Positions 52,054-61,326 of a stretch of 64,000 bases of DNA are shown one piece after another (the first letter of the stretch is position 1; every line of letters starts with the position of its first letter). The notes beneath the pieces were generated by a model, which made no database searches, was not told where the DNA came from, and saw only the letters and a list, made by a program, of their open reading frames with translations. The DNA comes from Bradyrhizobium sp. B097. GTDB taxonomy: Bacteria > Pseudomonadota > Alphaproteobacteria > Rhizobiales > Xanthobacteraceae. Both the position numbers and the translations under genes were made by a program. The stretch covers positions 1,608,501 to 1,672,500 of the forward strand of contig NZ_CP152412.1 in NCBI RefSeq assembly GCF_038957035.1, read 5' to 3'.

Positions 52054-52434
52054 TCTCGCCCTCGTCGTGGCTCGTCGGCCAAGTCCCGAAAGATCTCCGG
52101 ACGATTTGCTGCGGGCAGACCAAGGCTCAACCGAGCACCGCAGCAAGAAGTAACCGGAAACGCGAGAATAAGTGGGGTGGCCTCGGGCAGTCAACGTGGA
52201 GCGTGCATGTATGGAATATACAAGTGTCTGACTGCTGTATGCAGTTTGTGCCAGGCGAGCGAGGCTGGGCTACAGGCACGCCGTGTGGGAGCTGACCATA
52301 CCAGAATTGACGCCCCGGCTCGCTTCCTGAAGAGAGTTTCGGGCGGTGATTCGGCGGAGGTCGAAGAGCGGCGCTTAGCCGCGGCGCTAGGTCGGTCAGC
52401 TGCCATCACAACAGCAATTCATGTAACAACGATC

Positions 52435-52995
52435 TTAAACCTGATCACGCTTTGAGTATCCTCTTTGCGTAGGACGCCCATCGGGTGCCAGCGTCGCGCG
52501 ATTCTCAGTCCAGCACGATTCAATTGACGATAGGGACAACCTCTCTCCGCTTCCGATATCCCAAAGTTCGCTGATCATGGCGAACAAGAACGCCGTCGTC
52601 AGGCCAAACAGCAGCATGCCATTCAGCGCTTCCAAAGCTCCCATCAGCTGCCACTGATCTTTGAGATAGAGGTTTGCGTGACCGTAGCTGGTCATGGCGC
52701 TGAGCGAATAGAGCATCGCAGACCGCCCATCGGGAAACGCATCAAGAAATCGATATGATACAGCCCATAGGGCTCCTTCAAGCGCGTGAAGTACTGTGGC
52801 GAGCAATACAGCCACGCCCAGCACCGCGATAAACATCGGTGCAAAGTGTCTGCGAACCGCTGCAACATTCATTGTATGGACGGCACCTCGAAGGATCATC
52901 ATGAGGCCGACGACGTGGATGACCACGCTGACGACGATCAATGGTAAGCCCCAAAGCCAGTCGATGTCCCAAGGGGCCGCCACAGTTGAACTCAT
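52435..52995 (-). CDS. Ion-channel-like membrane protein
   Basis: A 186-aa protein with four probable membrane helices (LPLIVVSVVIHVVGLMMILR; MFIAVLGVAVLLATVLHALE; then a pore-like SAMLYSLSAMTSYGHANLYL; and LNGMLLFGLTTAFLFAMISE). The P-loop-like MTSYGHANL between two helices resembles two-TM channel-type proteins of rhizobia, although a canonical GYG filter is absent. Ends with a polar tail. Ion selectivity unknown. Confidence 0.75.
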   Translation of the reverse strand: MSSTVAAPWDIDWLWGLPLIVVSVVIHVVGLMMILRGAVHTMNVAAVRRHFAPMFIAVLGVAVLLATVLHALEGALWAVSYRFLDAFPDGRSAMLYSLSAMTSYGHANLYLKDQWQLMGALEALNGMLLFGLTTAFLFAMISELWDIGSGERLSLSSIESCWTENRATLAPDGRPTQRGYSKRDQV

Positions 52996-53099
52996 TGCTC
53001 ACCCCCAAACCCCAAACCAGTAACACTAACCTTCTGACTGGATTGGGAACGAACGCAGATCTCGCAACGCGCGGCCATTGGTCGAGTCTTGCTTAGCGG

Positions 53100-53330
53100 C
53101 GACGGCCTATGGAGATGTTCGTAAACGCGAATACGGAGATCGTTGGCCACCCACTGCTCGACGCCTGTCGTGTAATGGTTGTCGGCATAGCTTGCTACCG
53201 CACCGAAGATGGCAATAACCAGCGTCGCGGTCCCGGCGAATAACGCTACCACCGGGCGCAGCCCGTGATCTCCGAGGGCGTCATCGAGGACAAGCCTTAA
53301 TGGCCATGGACGTGCTGCTACCGCAGGACT
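53100..53330 (-). pseudogene. ABC transporter membrane-domain fragment
   Basis: ARPWPLRLVLDDALGDHGLR, a hydrophobic helix, and TTGVEQWVANDLRIRVYEHL match the first membrane segment of MsbA-type exporters. No continuation or ATPase is found, so only about 75 residues of the gene survive. Confidence 0.65.
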
Positions 53331-53354
53331 AGCGGCAAACTCCGCACGTACCAT

Positions 53355-53685
53355 TGGGCCGCGCTGGGCCGCGGATTGCCGCCGTTATCCCGTCCTCATC
53401 GCGCTCTTGCGCGTTGACGACGCACGGTTTGTTGCCATCCCGCACGATTGAAAGCCGACGCGTCAGAGCATCTATCAATTGTAACAGGCAGCCCGCCAAC
53501 TCCTCTTGGGAACTCACACTAGGTGCTCCTGCTTCTGGTCGGGCACGGCGACAGCACGCTGTAGAGAACAACACCGAAGGGTTCGATCACGTGGACCAGC
53601 GCCGTCTCTACCACTTCGCGGGAGAGCTTGGAGGCATGACACGCGTCCGTGTCTCACTTGATAGATAACCCCGACCGTGCGCCTG
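53355..53685. other. Unclear coding content
   Basis: Frames overlap on both strands (for example a minus-strand one containing ELAGCLLQLIDALTRRLSIV), but none has a clear start, family or partner. Probably part of the decayed region. Confidence 0.35.
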
Positions 53686-53904
53686 TCAGTATCGACGCAC
53701 TCCAACGGCTCCTCTGCGGTATCCATACCGGCCAACTCCAACCGCCGCACATCCCCGTGGCCCGCAACGAGCTGCTGCGCAACCTCTTGGCCCACATCCC
53801 GCAGCGCCTGCTCTATAGTACGCTTCACTCCGACCACCACCAAAGGTGACGAGACCGAGAAACACGGTGAGACTCAAAGCCATGACACGAATAATCGGTG
53901 ACAT
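53686..53904 (-). CDS. Small exported Gly/Arg-rich protein
   Basis: A 72-aa protein with a signal peptide (RVMALSLTVFLGLVTFGGGR, cleavage near SEA-YY) and a repeated mature part, GCGPRGCAA-RCGPRGCAA, ending in a GRYGYRRGAVGVRRY tail. GGAG precedes the ATG. Cysteine-paired short repeats like this occur in rhizobial exported peptides of unknown function. Intact in a region otherwise full of fragments. Confidence 0.68.
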   Translation of the reverse strand: MSPIIRVMALSLTVFLGLVTFGGGRSEAYYRAGAAGCGPRGCAAARCGPRGCAAVGVGRYGYRRGAVGVRRY

Positions 53905-54135
53905 TTTCTTCTCCGGCGCTATCCATGTTGTCGCGCTACTTTGTACTGACCAAGCTTGACGTGATTATCAGAAGCCTCGTGGCGTCGACTATGCAAAAGC
54001 GGACAGTGATTAAAAAAAGTCTCGGCGCGCTACAGAATTAACATTGCCAGCGCAAAGCAGTTCGTTGCGCCAAGCTAGCCGGGATGACCACTGTGGCTGG
54101 TCTGTCGGGTCTCTTGGATGCACCCAGCAAGAAAC

Positions 54136-54155
54136 GCCCCGGATGATGTCGGGGC
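54136..54155 (-). terminator. Hairpin with T-rich tail on the minus strand
   Basis: GCCCCG and CGGGGC arms with an 8-nt loop, followed on the minus strand by GTTTCTT. It would terminate the decayed recombinase gene. Confidence 0.5.
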
Positions 54156-54189
54156 TTAAGTTTGCTGAAAATTAGAATGAATCAGTAAC

Positions 54190-54650
54190 CGGCGACGACG
54201 GGCCGCCGAAACGGCCGTTTACGCGCATAATGACCACATATCCACATCCTGGCTGATCCGATTGAGCGCACCGGCGCGTGTGATCGCCACCCGGCCAGTG
54301 AACGACCATCCCCCGTGTATCGCGGACGACGTCGACGACGATCTCTGCAATAACGGTCCAGGTTATCTTCTTGCGCGTCTCATGCGTGGCTCGCGCCCTG
54401 TCCAGGCCGCAGCCACGTCGCGCCCGACTACCATGAGGCATTGCCGATCCACGCTGGTGGGAAGCAGCTCAGTCCCGGCGTCGAGCTGATTGATCTCGGT
54501 TTCGAGACTTCGCACGGCAAAAGTCGCTCGTTCCAGCGTCTCCTTCTACATCGGCGCAAACGGCGGGTGCGGAACGAGCCGCAATTCCTGGAGTTTCGTG
54601 CCGGTAGTTGGCGTGGTCACCACCAGGCGGGCCGCCTAAGCAAAATCGGC
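54190..54650 (-). pseudogene. Decayed large serine recombinase, copy 2
   Basis: Minus-strand pieces match the C-terminal part of rhizobial recombinases: LRLVPHPPFAPM then an in-frame stop, KETLERATFAVRSLETEINQ with CLMVVGRDVAAAWTG, a second stop, and in another frame TVIAEIVVDVVRDTRGMVVH with WPGGDHT. Two stops and a frameshift show it is dead. The lineage differs from copy 1, since no zinc ribbon is retained. Confidence 0.65.
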
Positions 54651-54669
54651 AGAAATGAACGCAGATCGA

Positions 54670-55974
54670 TTATGACACTTTCAGCATGGCCCGGCGCGCG
54701 TGTATGAGGCTCTCAACCCTGTTGGCGGCAACGTTCAACGTCGCCATATCTGCTGCATTCTCGTCCCCATCCGCAATTTTGAGGCGCTGGTCGCTCAAGA
54801 TGTCATCAATCCGGTTCTCTATCTGGGACAATTCCTCCTCGCGCTCCGCCTTGCGAACCCGACGGGCCAGGACATAGAACGCGTCGAGTGCCGCTTCATC
54901 CGGTTTCGATGTCCGCAGGCCGATGAACCGCCAGGCCGCCGCGAGAATCGAGGCCAATCCGCCAAGGATCATCGGCGTCAGGTAGATCGCATTGCTCCAT
55001 TCGTCCAAAAAGCTCTGCTGGGTGCCATTGAAGTACTCAGCCGCACCTGCATGGACCGGCAGGAAGGCGTCGGGATCCGTGTCGGGAGCGGTGACCTGCG
55101 CTAGCATCGGCAGTTCGTGGATGAGATCGCGCCGCGCGGCGAGAAGCGATTTCGTCAGGTCGGCAATGGTGTCGGGATTGAGCTTTTTTTGCGCGACCAG
55201 GTAGAATGACACACGCAACGTCGTCAGGTCGTCGCTCGGAAGTGGCGGCGCGCCGCGCAGCGTGCCCTTCGGCACATCGAAGCTTTCATATGCGGGATGG
55301 CTTTCCGCGATCGCCCCGGCCGATTCGATGGGAATGAGCACCGGCTGGGATTTCGCATTTTGCGGGAAGAGGCTGCGCGCCAGCGCCAGGTATTTTTCGG
55401 TCAGGGGAAGCACAAGCAGAAGCGCGTCGACGCTCCTCGAGGCGATAGCGCGGCGTACGTCAGGCGCCGGGATATCCTTGAAGGTGACTTTGGCGCGGTC
55501 GAGATCATATTCCTGACGCAGCGCGTCGACGACGGCTCTGTTGATCTCCCCGCCGACCACGCCGACGTTGTGGCCTTTCAGGCTCGGCACATCAGTCAGC
55601 GACGAACCGGGAGGGGCCAAAACCAGTACGACGGCGTGGGTAAGCACGAGGACGGCCTGGGCCTGCGACAGGTCGCCCACGTCACCACGGACGACGGCGA
55701 GATCGACCTTGCCCGATGAAAAGGCCTTGGCGGCTTCGAGCGTGCCCGGTTGCTTGACGATCCGAAGCCTTACCGGCGCCCCCGTCGCGGTCAGCCGATT
55801 GGCGATGGCAGACATGATCTTGTCAGCTTCGCCATCAAGCGATCCGACGGCAACTGTCAGCGAGACCGGACGGACATACCAGAGATAGGCGAACAGCCCG
55901 GCGCCAATGGCCAGCAGGAAAGCGCCGCTCACCATTACGATACGTAGCCAGGCCGGTAGTTTGATCGAGGTCAT
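54670..55974 (-). CDS. TAXI-family TRAP solute receptor, membrane-anchored
   Basis: A 434-aa protein. An N-terminal anchor (IVMVSGAFLLAIGAGLFAYL) is followed by a TAXI-type binding domain (VAVGSLDGEADKIMSAIANR, KVDLAVVRGDVGDLSQAQAV, VGVVGGEINRAVVDALR), then a second membrane helix near residue 340 (IYLTPMILGGLASILAAAWR) and a charged coiled-coil tail. The trailing helix and coil are typical of the rhizobial subgroup. No TRAP permease genes are nearby, so its transport partner, if any, is elsewhere. Confidence 0.85.
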   Translation of the reverse strand: MTSIKLPAWLRIVMVSGAFLLAIGAGLFAYLWYVRPVSLTVAVGSLDGEADKIMSAIANRLTATGAPVRLRIVKQPGTLEAAKAFSSGKVDLAVVRGDVGDLSQAQAVLVLTHAVVLVLAPPGSSLTDVPSLKGHNVGVVGGEINRAVVDALRQEYDLDRAKVTFKDIPAPDVRRAIASRSVDALLLVLPLTEKYLALARSLFPQNAKSQPVLIPIESAGAIAESHPAYESFDVPKGTLRGAPPLPSDDLTTLRVSFYLVAQKKLNPDTIADLTKSLLAARRDLIHELPMLAQVTAPDTDPDAFLPVHAGAAEYFNGTQQSFLDEWSNAIYLTPMILGGLASILAAAWRFIGLRTSKPDEAALDAFYVLARRVRKAEREEELSQIENRIDDILSDQRLKIADGDENAADMATLNVAANRVESLIHARRAMLKVS

Positions 55975-55990
55975 CGGGCAACTCTCCGAG

Positions 55991-56932
55991 CTAAGCTTTG
56001 CGTTGCAACGTCGTCAACGGCGCTTCTCCGAAGGCGGCACGATACGTCGCGGCAAAGCGTCCGACCTCGAAGAATTGATGGTCCCGCGCGATGCTCGCGA
56101 CGCTCGCCATAGACGGATCGGCGCGCCGTAGCGCAGCGCGGGCCTTGTTCAGCCTGCGCAACAAGAGGTATCGCATCGGGCTGACGCCGAGAAATTCGCG
56201 ACAGCACATCCGCAATGTGCGTTCGGCCACGCCGATTTCGGTACAAAGATCGGGCAGCGCGACCTTCCGGTCGACGGATTTGCGTAGCGCTGTTTCGAGG
56301 CGGGTCATCAAGGAGGTGTGCTTGGAGCGTGTCCCGGGACTGTCTTCAGTCCCGTCGCCGGTCAGGCAATGGATCACGGCATGAAGCATGTCCTGTTCAA
56401 GTGCTCGTGCCACTTCGGGTTGCTCAATTAGTTTGCTTGTGGGGGCTGCCAGGTGACAGGCGTGTTGGAATAGGCGTCGAAAACGGGACAGGTCCGCGCC
56501 GCAAGGGTGGAGCAGTCTGGTTGAGCGCGGTGGCAGGATCGGCTGGCCGGTCAATGCCGCACCACTGCTTGCGAGTTGATCCAGCGGCAGGGATATCAGG
56601 CCCCATTGGCATTTCCCGCTCGATAGCTGATGCATCTGCTGGCCTGGGCCATGAAAAGCGATCTTGTCACTTTGAAAAGCAAACCCGTCGCATTCCAGGC
56701 TCGCCCGGCCAACTGGAAAGGACAAGAAAACCCTGTCGACTGCAAGCGAAATGCAGCCAATGCGCGGCAGCCATTCGCGCAGCCGCATGATGACCAGATG
56801 GTTCAGTTTCAGCCGCAGCAGCTCCGCTTCGAAATCTCCGGGACCGGTTATTGTGAGATTGACCCCGATGTCGCCAAAACCCGCTTCGTATGCCCCAGGA
56901 TCGTCAAAGCTTAGAATGGAGCGTTCAGCCAT
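55991..56932 (-). CDS. AraC-family regulator
   Basis: A 313-aa protein with a cupin-like AraC sensing domain (about residues 30-200) and the HTH pair (DLCTEIGVAERTLRMCCREF, MASVASIARDHQFFEVGRFA, FGEAPLTTLQR). Its HTH is most like that of the neighbour at 57.2-58.2 kb, indicating recent duplication. It ends 16 bp from the TAXI gene start on the same strand and could control it. Confidence 0.87.
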   Translation of the reverse strand: MAERSILSFDDPGAYEAGFGDIGVNLTITGPGDFEAELLRLKLNHLVIMRLREWLPRIGCISLAVDRVFLSFPVGRASLECDGFAFQSDKIAFHGPGQQMHQLSSGKCQWGLISLPLDQLASSGAALTGQPILPPRSTRLLHPCGADLSRFRRLFQHACHLAAPTSKLIEQPEVARALEQDMLHAVIHCLTGDGTEDSPGTRSKHTSLMTRLETALRKSVDRKVALPDLCTEIGVAERTLRMCCREFLGVSPMRYLLLRRLNKARAALRRADPSMASVASIARDHQFFEVGRFAATYRAAFGEAPLTTLQRKA

Positions 56933-57161
56933 ATCCGGTGTTCCATCGGACGGGCGAACGGCTCTTACGGCCTTTTGATGCCCATGGGTATCCTCGACGC
57001 GGCACCATCAGACAACTGATAGGCGCCGGCTATGCAATTCCGGCAGCGTGAGACGAAAAGGTCACTTCAGGGAGCGCGGACGCACATCCAGCTCCGGCAA
57101 ATGCCGCGCTAGCGCAAATCGGCTGGTCGATTGTGCGTGGTTGGGTAACGAAAATGTTGCG

Positions 57162-58175
57162 TCAGTGAAGGCGTCCCACGATGTTCTCGGTGGGCAGCGT
57201 CGTGGGGCGATTGAGATGGAGATCGGGATCCTGCGCGGGCCGTCGCAGTGTTTCCGACGGCAACTCTCCAAACAGCTGGCGGTAGGTGACCGAGAAACGC
57301 CCGAGCTCCCAGAACCCGTAGTCGGTCACGATGCGGGTAACGGTGGCTTTGGATGCGTCAGCGCGCAGCAGCGCGCGCCGGACCAGATACATTCTTCGCA
57401 AGGCGAGATAGCGCATTGGGGCCATGCCGAGATGTTCTTCGCAAGCCGATCGCAGCGTCCGCTCGGAAACGCCAGTCGCAGCGCAGAGTTCGGTCAGATA
57501 GATGGCCCGGTTCGGATTTGCGGCCAGATAATCCTCGAGCCGCGCGATGATCGCATTGTGACGCCGCCTGCCAGCGGTAATCTCGATGCCGGCGCCTTCT
57601 GCAAGGCATCGAACCATCAGATAAGACAGTTGTTGTTCGAACCCGCGAAGCAGCTCCGGCGATTCCAGTGCGTCCGGCGCTGTATGAGCCAAATCGCCGA
57701 CGGTCTGGTGCACCTTCAACAGGCGCGACATCAACTCCGGGCGGGGCCGAACCACGCGGGTTGTCAACTTTTCCAGAAAGTCAGCTCCGATGACGGTCGT
57801 GAGGGTTGCATTCATGTCCTCCTCGGAGAGAGACATCCCTCCATGGCGATGGTTGGCGCCGGAACGCTTGTGCGACACGTCGAACTTGTCGATGATGATA
57901 TCACCCGGCGTGACGTCCATGCCGCAGTGTTGAATTGAAGCGCCTTCCGATTGCGTCAGAAAGCTGATGGATCTGCGTCCCGGCCGGACGGCAAGTTTGT
58001 TAACTTGAGGCAGGTTTACCTCGTATCGACTCATCCAAAGCCGATTCAAACCAATCTGCTCTATCTTTAGATCAAACTCACCACGCATTGTCGGAAATAC
58101 GTTGAGCTCGCATCCTTGAACGGCACTCGGGCAAAGCAGCGGATCTTCGATCCTCATCGTTCTAACCCAAAACAC
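57162..58175 (-). CDS. AraC-family regulator
   Basis: A 337-aa protein with a sensing domain and C-terminal HTH (YLTELCAATGVSERTLRSAC, KATVTRIVTDYGFWELGRFS, YRQLFGELPSETLRR). Several starts are possible at the N-terminus (MFWVRTMRIEDPLL). Paralogue of the preceding AraC gene. Ligand unknown. Confidence 0.87.
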   Translation of the reverse strand: MFWVRTMRIEDPLLCPSAVQGCELNVFPTMRGEFDLKIEQIGLNRLWMSRYEVNLPQVNKLAVRPGRRSISFLTQSEGASIQHCGMDVTPGDIIIDKFDVSHKRSGANHRHGGMSLSEEDMNATLTTVIGADFLEKLTTRVVRPRPELMSRLLKVHQTVGDLAHTAPDALESPELLRGFEQQLSYLMVRCLAEGAGIEITAGRRRHNAIIARLEDYLAANPNRAIYLTELCAATGVSERTLRSACEEHLGMAPMRYLALRRMYLVRRALLRADASKATVTRIVTDYGFWELGRFSVTYRQLFGELPSETLRRPAQDPDLHLNRPTTLPTENIVGRLH

Positions 58176-58577
58176 TTCGGATGCTCCTGCAATGGTTGGA
58201 TATCTCAGAAAGATCGCTCGAAACTAGCGCAGCATTCCAAAAGTAAAGTTGTAATTCAATATCGCATGCAACCGCCGAACAGTGAAGCCGTTATGACGAA
58301 CCGAAAAGGGCAATTTTCGTCGTGTTGGCGCAACCGGTTGCCGATAGGTCTCGGCTAACACGGGAATGATAGAAGGTTGGAGCGCTGAAGGCGTTTGAAT
58401 TTCGAAGCCGCGGCTTCGCTGCGAATTCGGCGCCGTGAGCCAAGGGCGCAATCTTTTCGCTCACGGCGAGTTCGTCGTGCCGATTTTGCATAGTCTCGGC
58501 TTCGCGCATGCTGCTCTATGAAAACAGAAGGCGGTTCGGGGCCAAGCGCCTGCCCGCGATCAATGAGGTTTTGCGAG
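58176..58577. other. Promoter region upstream of the DUF992 gene
   Basis: No supported gene. A GATTTTGCATAG motif lies at 58482-58493, 85 bp before the DUF992 start; similar strings precede both Omp25-type genes. Confidence 0.45.
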
Positions 58578-59078
58578 ATGATCGGGAAAGGAATGCGTGC
58601 GCAAGTTCTGGCCGTCGTCGGCGCGCTCTGCGCATGGTCTGGCTCTGTGTCTTCCGCAGCCGCCCAACAGGCATCGTGGACCCAGATCGGCATGCTGGCG
58701 TGCAAGGTCGACCCCAGCATCGGGTTCGTCATATTTGGCCATCAATCGATGTCATGTCGCTTTACACAAAACCCGCCGTTCCCGATTCAACTCTATGAAG
58801 GCGCACTCAACACCGTTGGGATCGATATCGGCGTTTCGGCTGGAGGCGCGCTCGCTTGGGCCGTTTTGGCCCCGACGGCAGGCCCTCCGGTCGGAGCCCT
58901 CGCTGGCGAGTATGTCGGGGCGTCAGGTGACATTGGGCTCGGCTTGGGCGCCGGCGTCAATGTTCTTGTCGGTGGCTCGGGGCGGTCATTTGCGTTGCAG
59001 CCCGTTTCCGTAGAGGGATCGATTGCCATCAATGTCACTGTCGGCCTTTCCGGCCTGCAGCTGCGTCCGATCTATTGA
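58578..59078 (+). CDS. Exported DUF992 protein
   Basis: About 166 aa with a signal peptide (VLAVVGALCAWSGSVSSAAA). The mature part shows DUF992 features: GMLACKVDPSIGFVIFGHQS, MSCRF, then NTVGIDIGVSAGGALAWAVL, a glycine-rich beta core and LQPVSVEGSIAINVTVGLSG. Start at 58578 is chosen because GAGG lies 10 nt upstream; 58593 is the alternative. Function unknown; a periplasmic or envelope role is likely. Confidence 0.82.
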   Translation: MIGKGMRAQVLAVVGALCAWSGSVSSAAAQQASWTQIGMLACKVDPSIGFVIFGHQSMSCRFTQNPPFPIQLYEGALNTVGIDIGVSAGGALAWAVLAPTAGPPVGALAGEYVGASGDIGLGLGAGVNVLVGGSGRSFALQPVSVEGSIAINVTVGLSGLQLRPIY

Positions 59079-59204
59079 AGCTCCGCGCTTTTTTCTGGCG
59101 TGACGGGATGGGACGCGGCTCCAGTTCGTGGTGTCGAAAGTGCATGGCGGGAGCGAGCTCGCAGAGATCGGCGAGCCCACAGGGAAAGCAAATCGGAAGA
59201 CCCG

Positions 59205-59507
59205 GTGCCAACTGATCCGCCGAAAACATGGTATGTTTCATTTGAGGTGCCGAAGAAGGTGCGCAAAGCATCGGCGCAGCGACATCCGAGACGAAGTGAG
59301 AGCTTTCCGACCGAGCTCGACGCCCAGAGGTTTGCTCGCCAGAAATTCGAGCAAGGATACGTCGTGACCGCGGGTACCATCAATCCCTGCACACCGCGAC
59401 GGGCAATTCCTTCGATACTCATTCATCATTGGTTTGCGGAAATGTCCGAGCCGCCGTTTGTCGAGCCGGCCTCATTCGAGGATACCAAAGAGGCTGATCT
59501 GTCGTAG
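59205..59507 (+). CDS. Hypothetical rhizobial protein
   Basis: Reads WYVSFEVPKKVRKASAQRHP, ELDAQRFARQKFEQGYVVTA and GTINPCTPRRAIPS. This pattern resembles short rhizobial proteins of unknown function. The GTG at 59205 with GGAAG upstream is proposed; an ORF from 59100 is possible. No domain recognised. Confidence 0.5.
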   Translation: MPTDPPKTWYVSFEVPKKVRKASAQRHPRRSESFPTELDAQRFARQKFEQGYVVTAGTINPCTPRRAIPSILIHHWFAEMSEPPFVEPASFEDTKEADLS

Positions 59508-59931
59508 AAGTCACCGCGATGCGGTGCCCTGTGCATTGGCAGATTTTGCATAGAGCGTTCCGGCGAGTTGTCGATTTCGCTCCAGCATCCCGCAATCTCC
59601 CGGAATATTGAGCAGGGTTCGCCGGACGACGCACAATGCAAAGTTTGACCGAGATGTTGCCCGTCCCTCCCTCGATCGATCAGCTTGGCCGCATCATTGC
59701 TGTCAGTCGGATTGTCAGAATTTACATATTCGTCAGCTCGCTCGGCTGACACCCAAAGGCCTTTCGCGAAGGTCGCTTGTGGTGAACACCGATGGCGCGT
59801 CGGTGCTTCCGCTGCGGCAACTTGGCCACAGTCGGGAAAACTGAAGGCGGGCGTCAGATTCTGCATAGCGGGTTGCGCGAGTTCGATGCGATTTGATGTG
59901 CATGAATTTCTTCGATCAATCAGGTGGGGTC
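59508..59931. other. Intergenic region with two GATTYTGCATAG motifs
   Basis: No supported gene. GATTTTGCATAG (59542-59553) and GATTCTGCATAG (59857-59868) occur. The second is 64 bp before the Omp25-type gene. Confidence 0.5.
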
Positions 59932-60648
59932 ATGAACAAGATTGGAAAGCCAGCAGTTGCGATCGCGGCTTCGGTAATGATGGGTGGCTACGCAGTCGCG
60001 GCGGATTTGCCGGCGGCGCCCGTCTACAAGGCGGCTCCGGTTGCCGCCGTCTACAACTGGACGGGATTCTATGTCGGCGGCAACGGCGGTTATGGCTGGG
60101 GTAACCAGGACCCGCTTGTGCTGTTCTCCAACAGGTTCGATCGTGCCGGCTTCGACATCAATGGCGGCATGATCGGCGGCACGTTTGGCGCGCAGATTCA
60201 GCAGGGATATGTCGTGCTCGGCTTGGAAGGTGATGTGGACTGGGCCAACATCAAGGGCTCGTCCGTCGTAACACCCCGCGTTCTCGGCATCGGGCAGGGC
60301 GTCACGCTGAACACGTCGTCGAGCATCAGCGCCTTGGCAACGGTGAGGGCGCGTGTCGGTGTCGCCATGAACAACGTGCTGATCTACGCCACCGGCGGCG
60401 GAGCCTTCGTCAGGTCGACCGCCAGCGCATCGAGCATCGCGGGCGTACCCTGCGGCACGCTTGGTGTCTTGCCGGATTGTTCCGGCTCGTCCTGGCGTCC
60501 GGGCATCGCCGCGGGGCTGGGCCTGGAATATGGCTTTACGCCGAACTGGTCCGTGAAGGCCGAGTATCTCTACACGAAAGTCGTCGGCACTGGAATCAGC
60601 ACGGATCAACTGAATATCGTGCGTGGCGGCGTCAACTATCGATTCTGA
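59932..60648 (+). CDS. Omp25/Omp31-type outer-membrane beta-barrel protein
   Basis: A 238-aa protein with a signal peptide (VAIAASVMMGGYAVA-AD), the usual LPAAPVYKAAP leader, then YNWTGFYVGGNGGYGWGNQD and eight likely beta strands ending in VNYRF. GGTGGGG precedes the ATG. Paralogous to the 62.4-63.2 kb gene. Envelope structure or small-solute passage is its likely role. Confidence 0.9.
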   Translation: MNKIGKPAVAIAASVMMGGYAVAADLPAAPVYKAAPVAAVYNWTGFYVGGNGGYGWGNQDPLVLFSNRFDRAGFDINGGMIGGTFGAQIQQGYVVLGLEGDVDWANIKGSSVVTPRVLGIGQGVTLNTSSSISALATVRARVGVAMNNVLIYATGGGAFVRSTASASSIAGVPCGTLGVLPDCSGSSWRPGIAAGLGLEYGFTPNWSVKAEYLYTKVVGTGISTDQLNIVRGGVNYRF

Positions 60649-60852
60649 ATGGAGCGGCATTGATGACGCATTCGGCCGTGTTCGATGCGCGATGTGCCGC
60701 CTCAACCATCCGATAGTGCTGCATGGATCCCGATCGCGCATCCGAGCCGATGGTTTTTCAGCTCGGATGCCGGTCGCCCGCGAAGGCGCCCGGACTCTGA
60801 AAGTCATGTGAAGTCCTTCCACATCTGATTCATTCCAAAATGGGGGCTCCCA

Positions 60853-61206
60853 ATGCGTTCGAAACTGCTGCTTTCCGCCGCTCTGCTTGCCGCCGGCATG
60901 GCTTCAGCCAAGGCCCAAGTGCCGCTGTCGTCCTATGTCGATGCGAACGGATTCATCGACGTCCAGACGTTGACCTGCGCGCAACTCGCAGGGACTTACC
61001 AGGAGGACGCCGATGCGCTGACAGCCTGGTACAGCGGATGGTACAATGGCCTTGCCAAGAAGCACTTCCTTGACCTGCGCAAGGGCAAGCTCGTCGAGCA
61101 CGAAGTCATTGTCTACTGCAAGGCCAATCCGGACAGGCGCATCATCGATGCTATCGCTGTCGTGTTCAAAGCGGAACGGGAGCTGATGGGCATCCAGATG
61201 AAGTAG
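60853..61206 (+). CDS. HdeA-family periplasmic protein
   Basis: A 117-aa protein with a signal peptide (LLLSAALLAAGMASAKA) and an HdeA/HdeB-type mature domain: TCAQLAGTYQEDADALTAWY, SGWYNGLAKK and VIVYCKANPDR, with the two disulphide cysteines. HdeA is an acid-stress chaperone; in rhizobia the role is not established. A purine-rich GGGGGC sequence precedes the ATG. Confidence 0.85.
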   Translation: MRSKLLLSAALLAAGMASAKAQVPLSSYVDANGFIDVQTLTCAQLAGTYQEDADALTAWYSGWYNGLAKKHFLDLRKGKLVEHEVIVYCKANPDRRIIDAIAVVFKAERELMGIQMK

Positions 61207-61326
61207 ATCGTCCGGAACGGCGTCGTCGCGGCGGCAGACCTGTCCCCTTATGCCGCTTTGCCAAAGCCGCACAGCTTGCCGTCTATTTCATGTGAGATGC
61301 CGCTCTGACGAGTCGGGATTCTAGAT

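Noticed and set aside
59608..59844. Plus-strand frame before the first Omp25-type gene
   Set aside because: No ribosome site and no family; the region is better read as promoter DNA.
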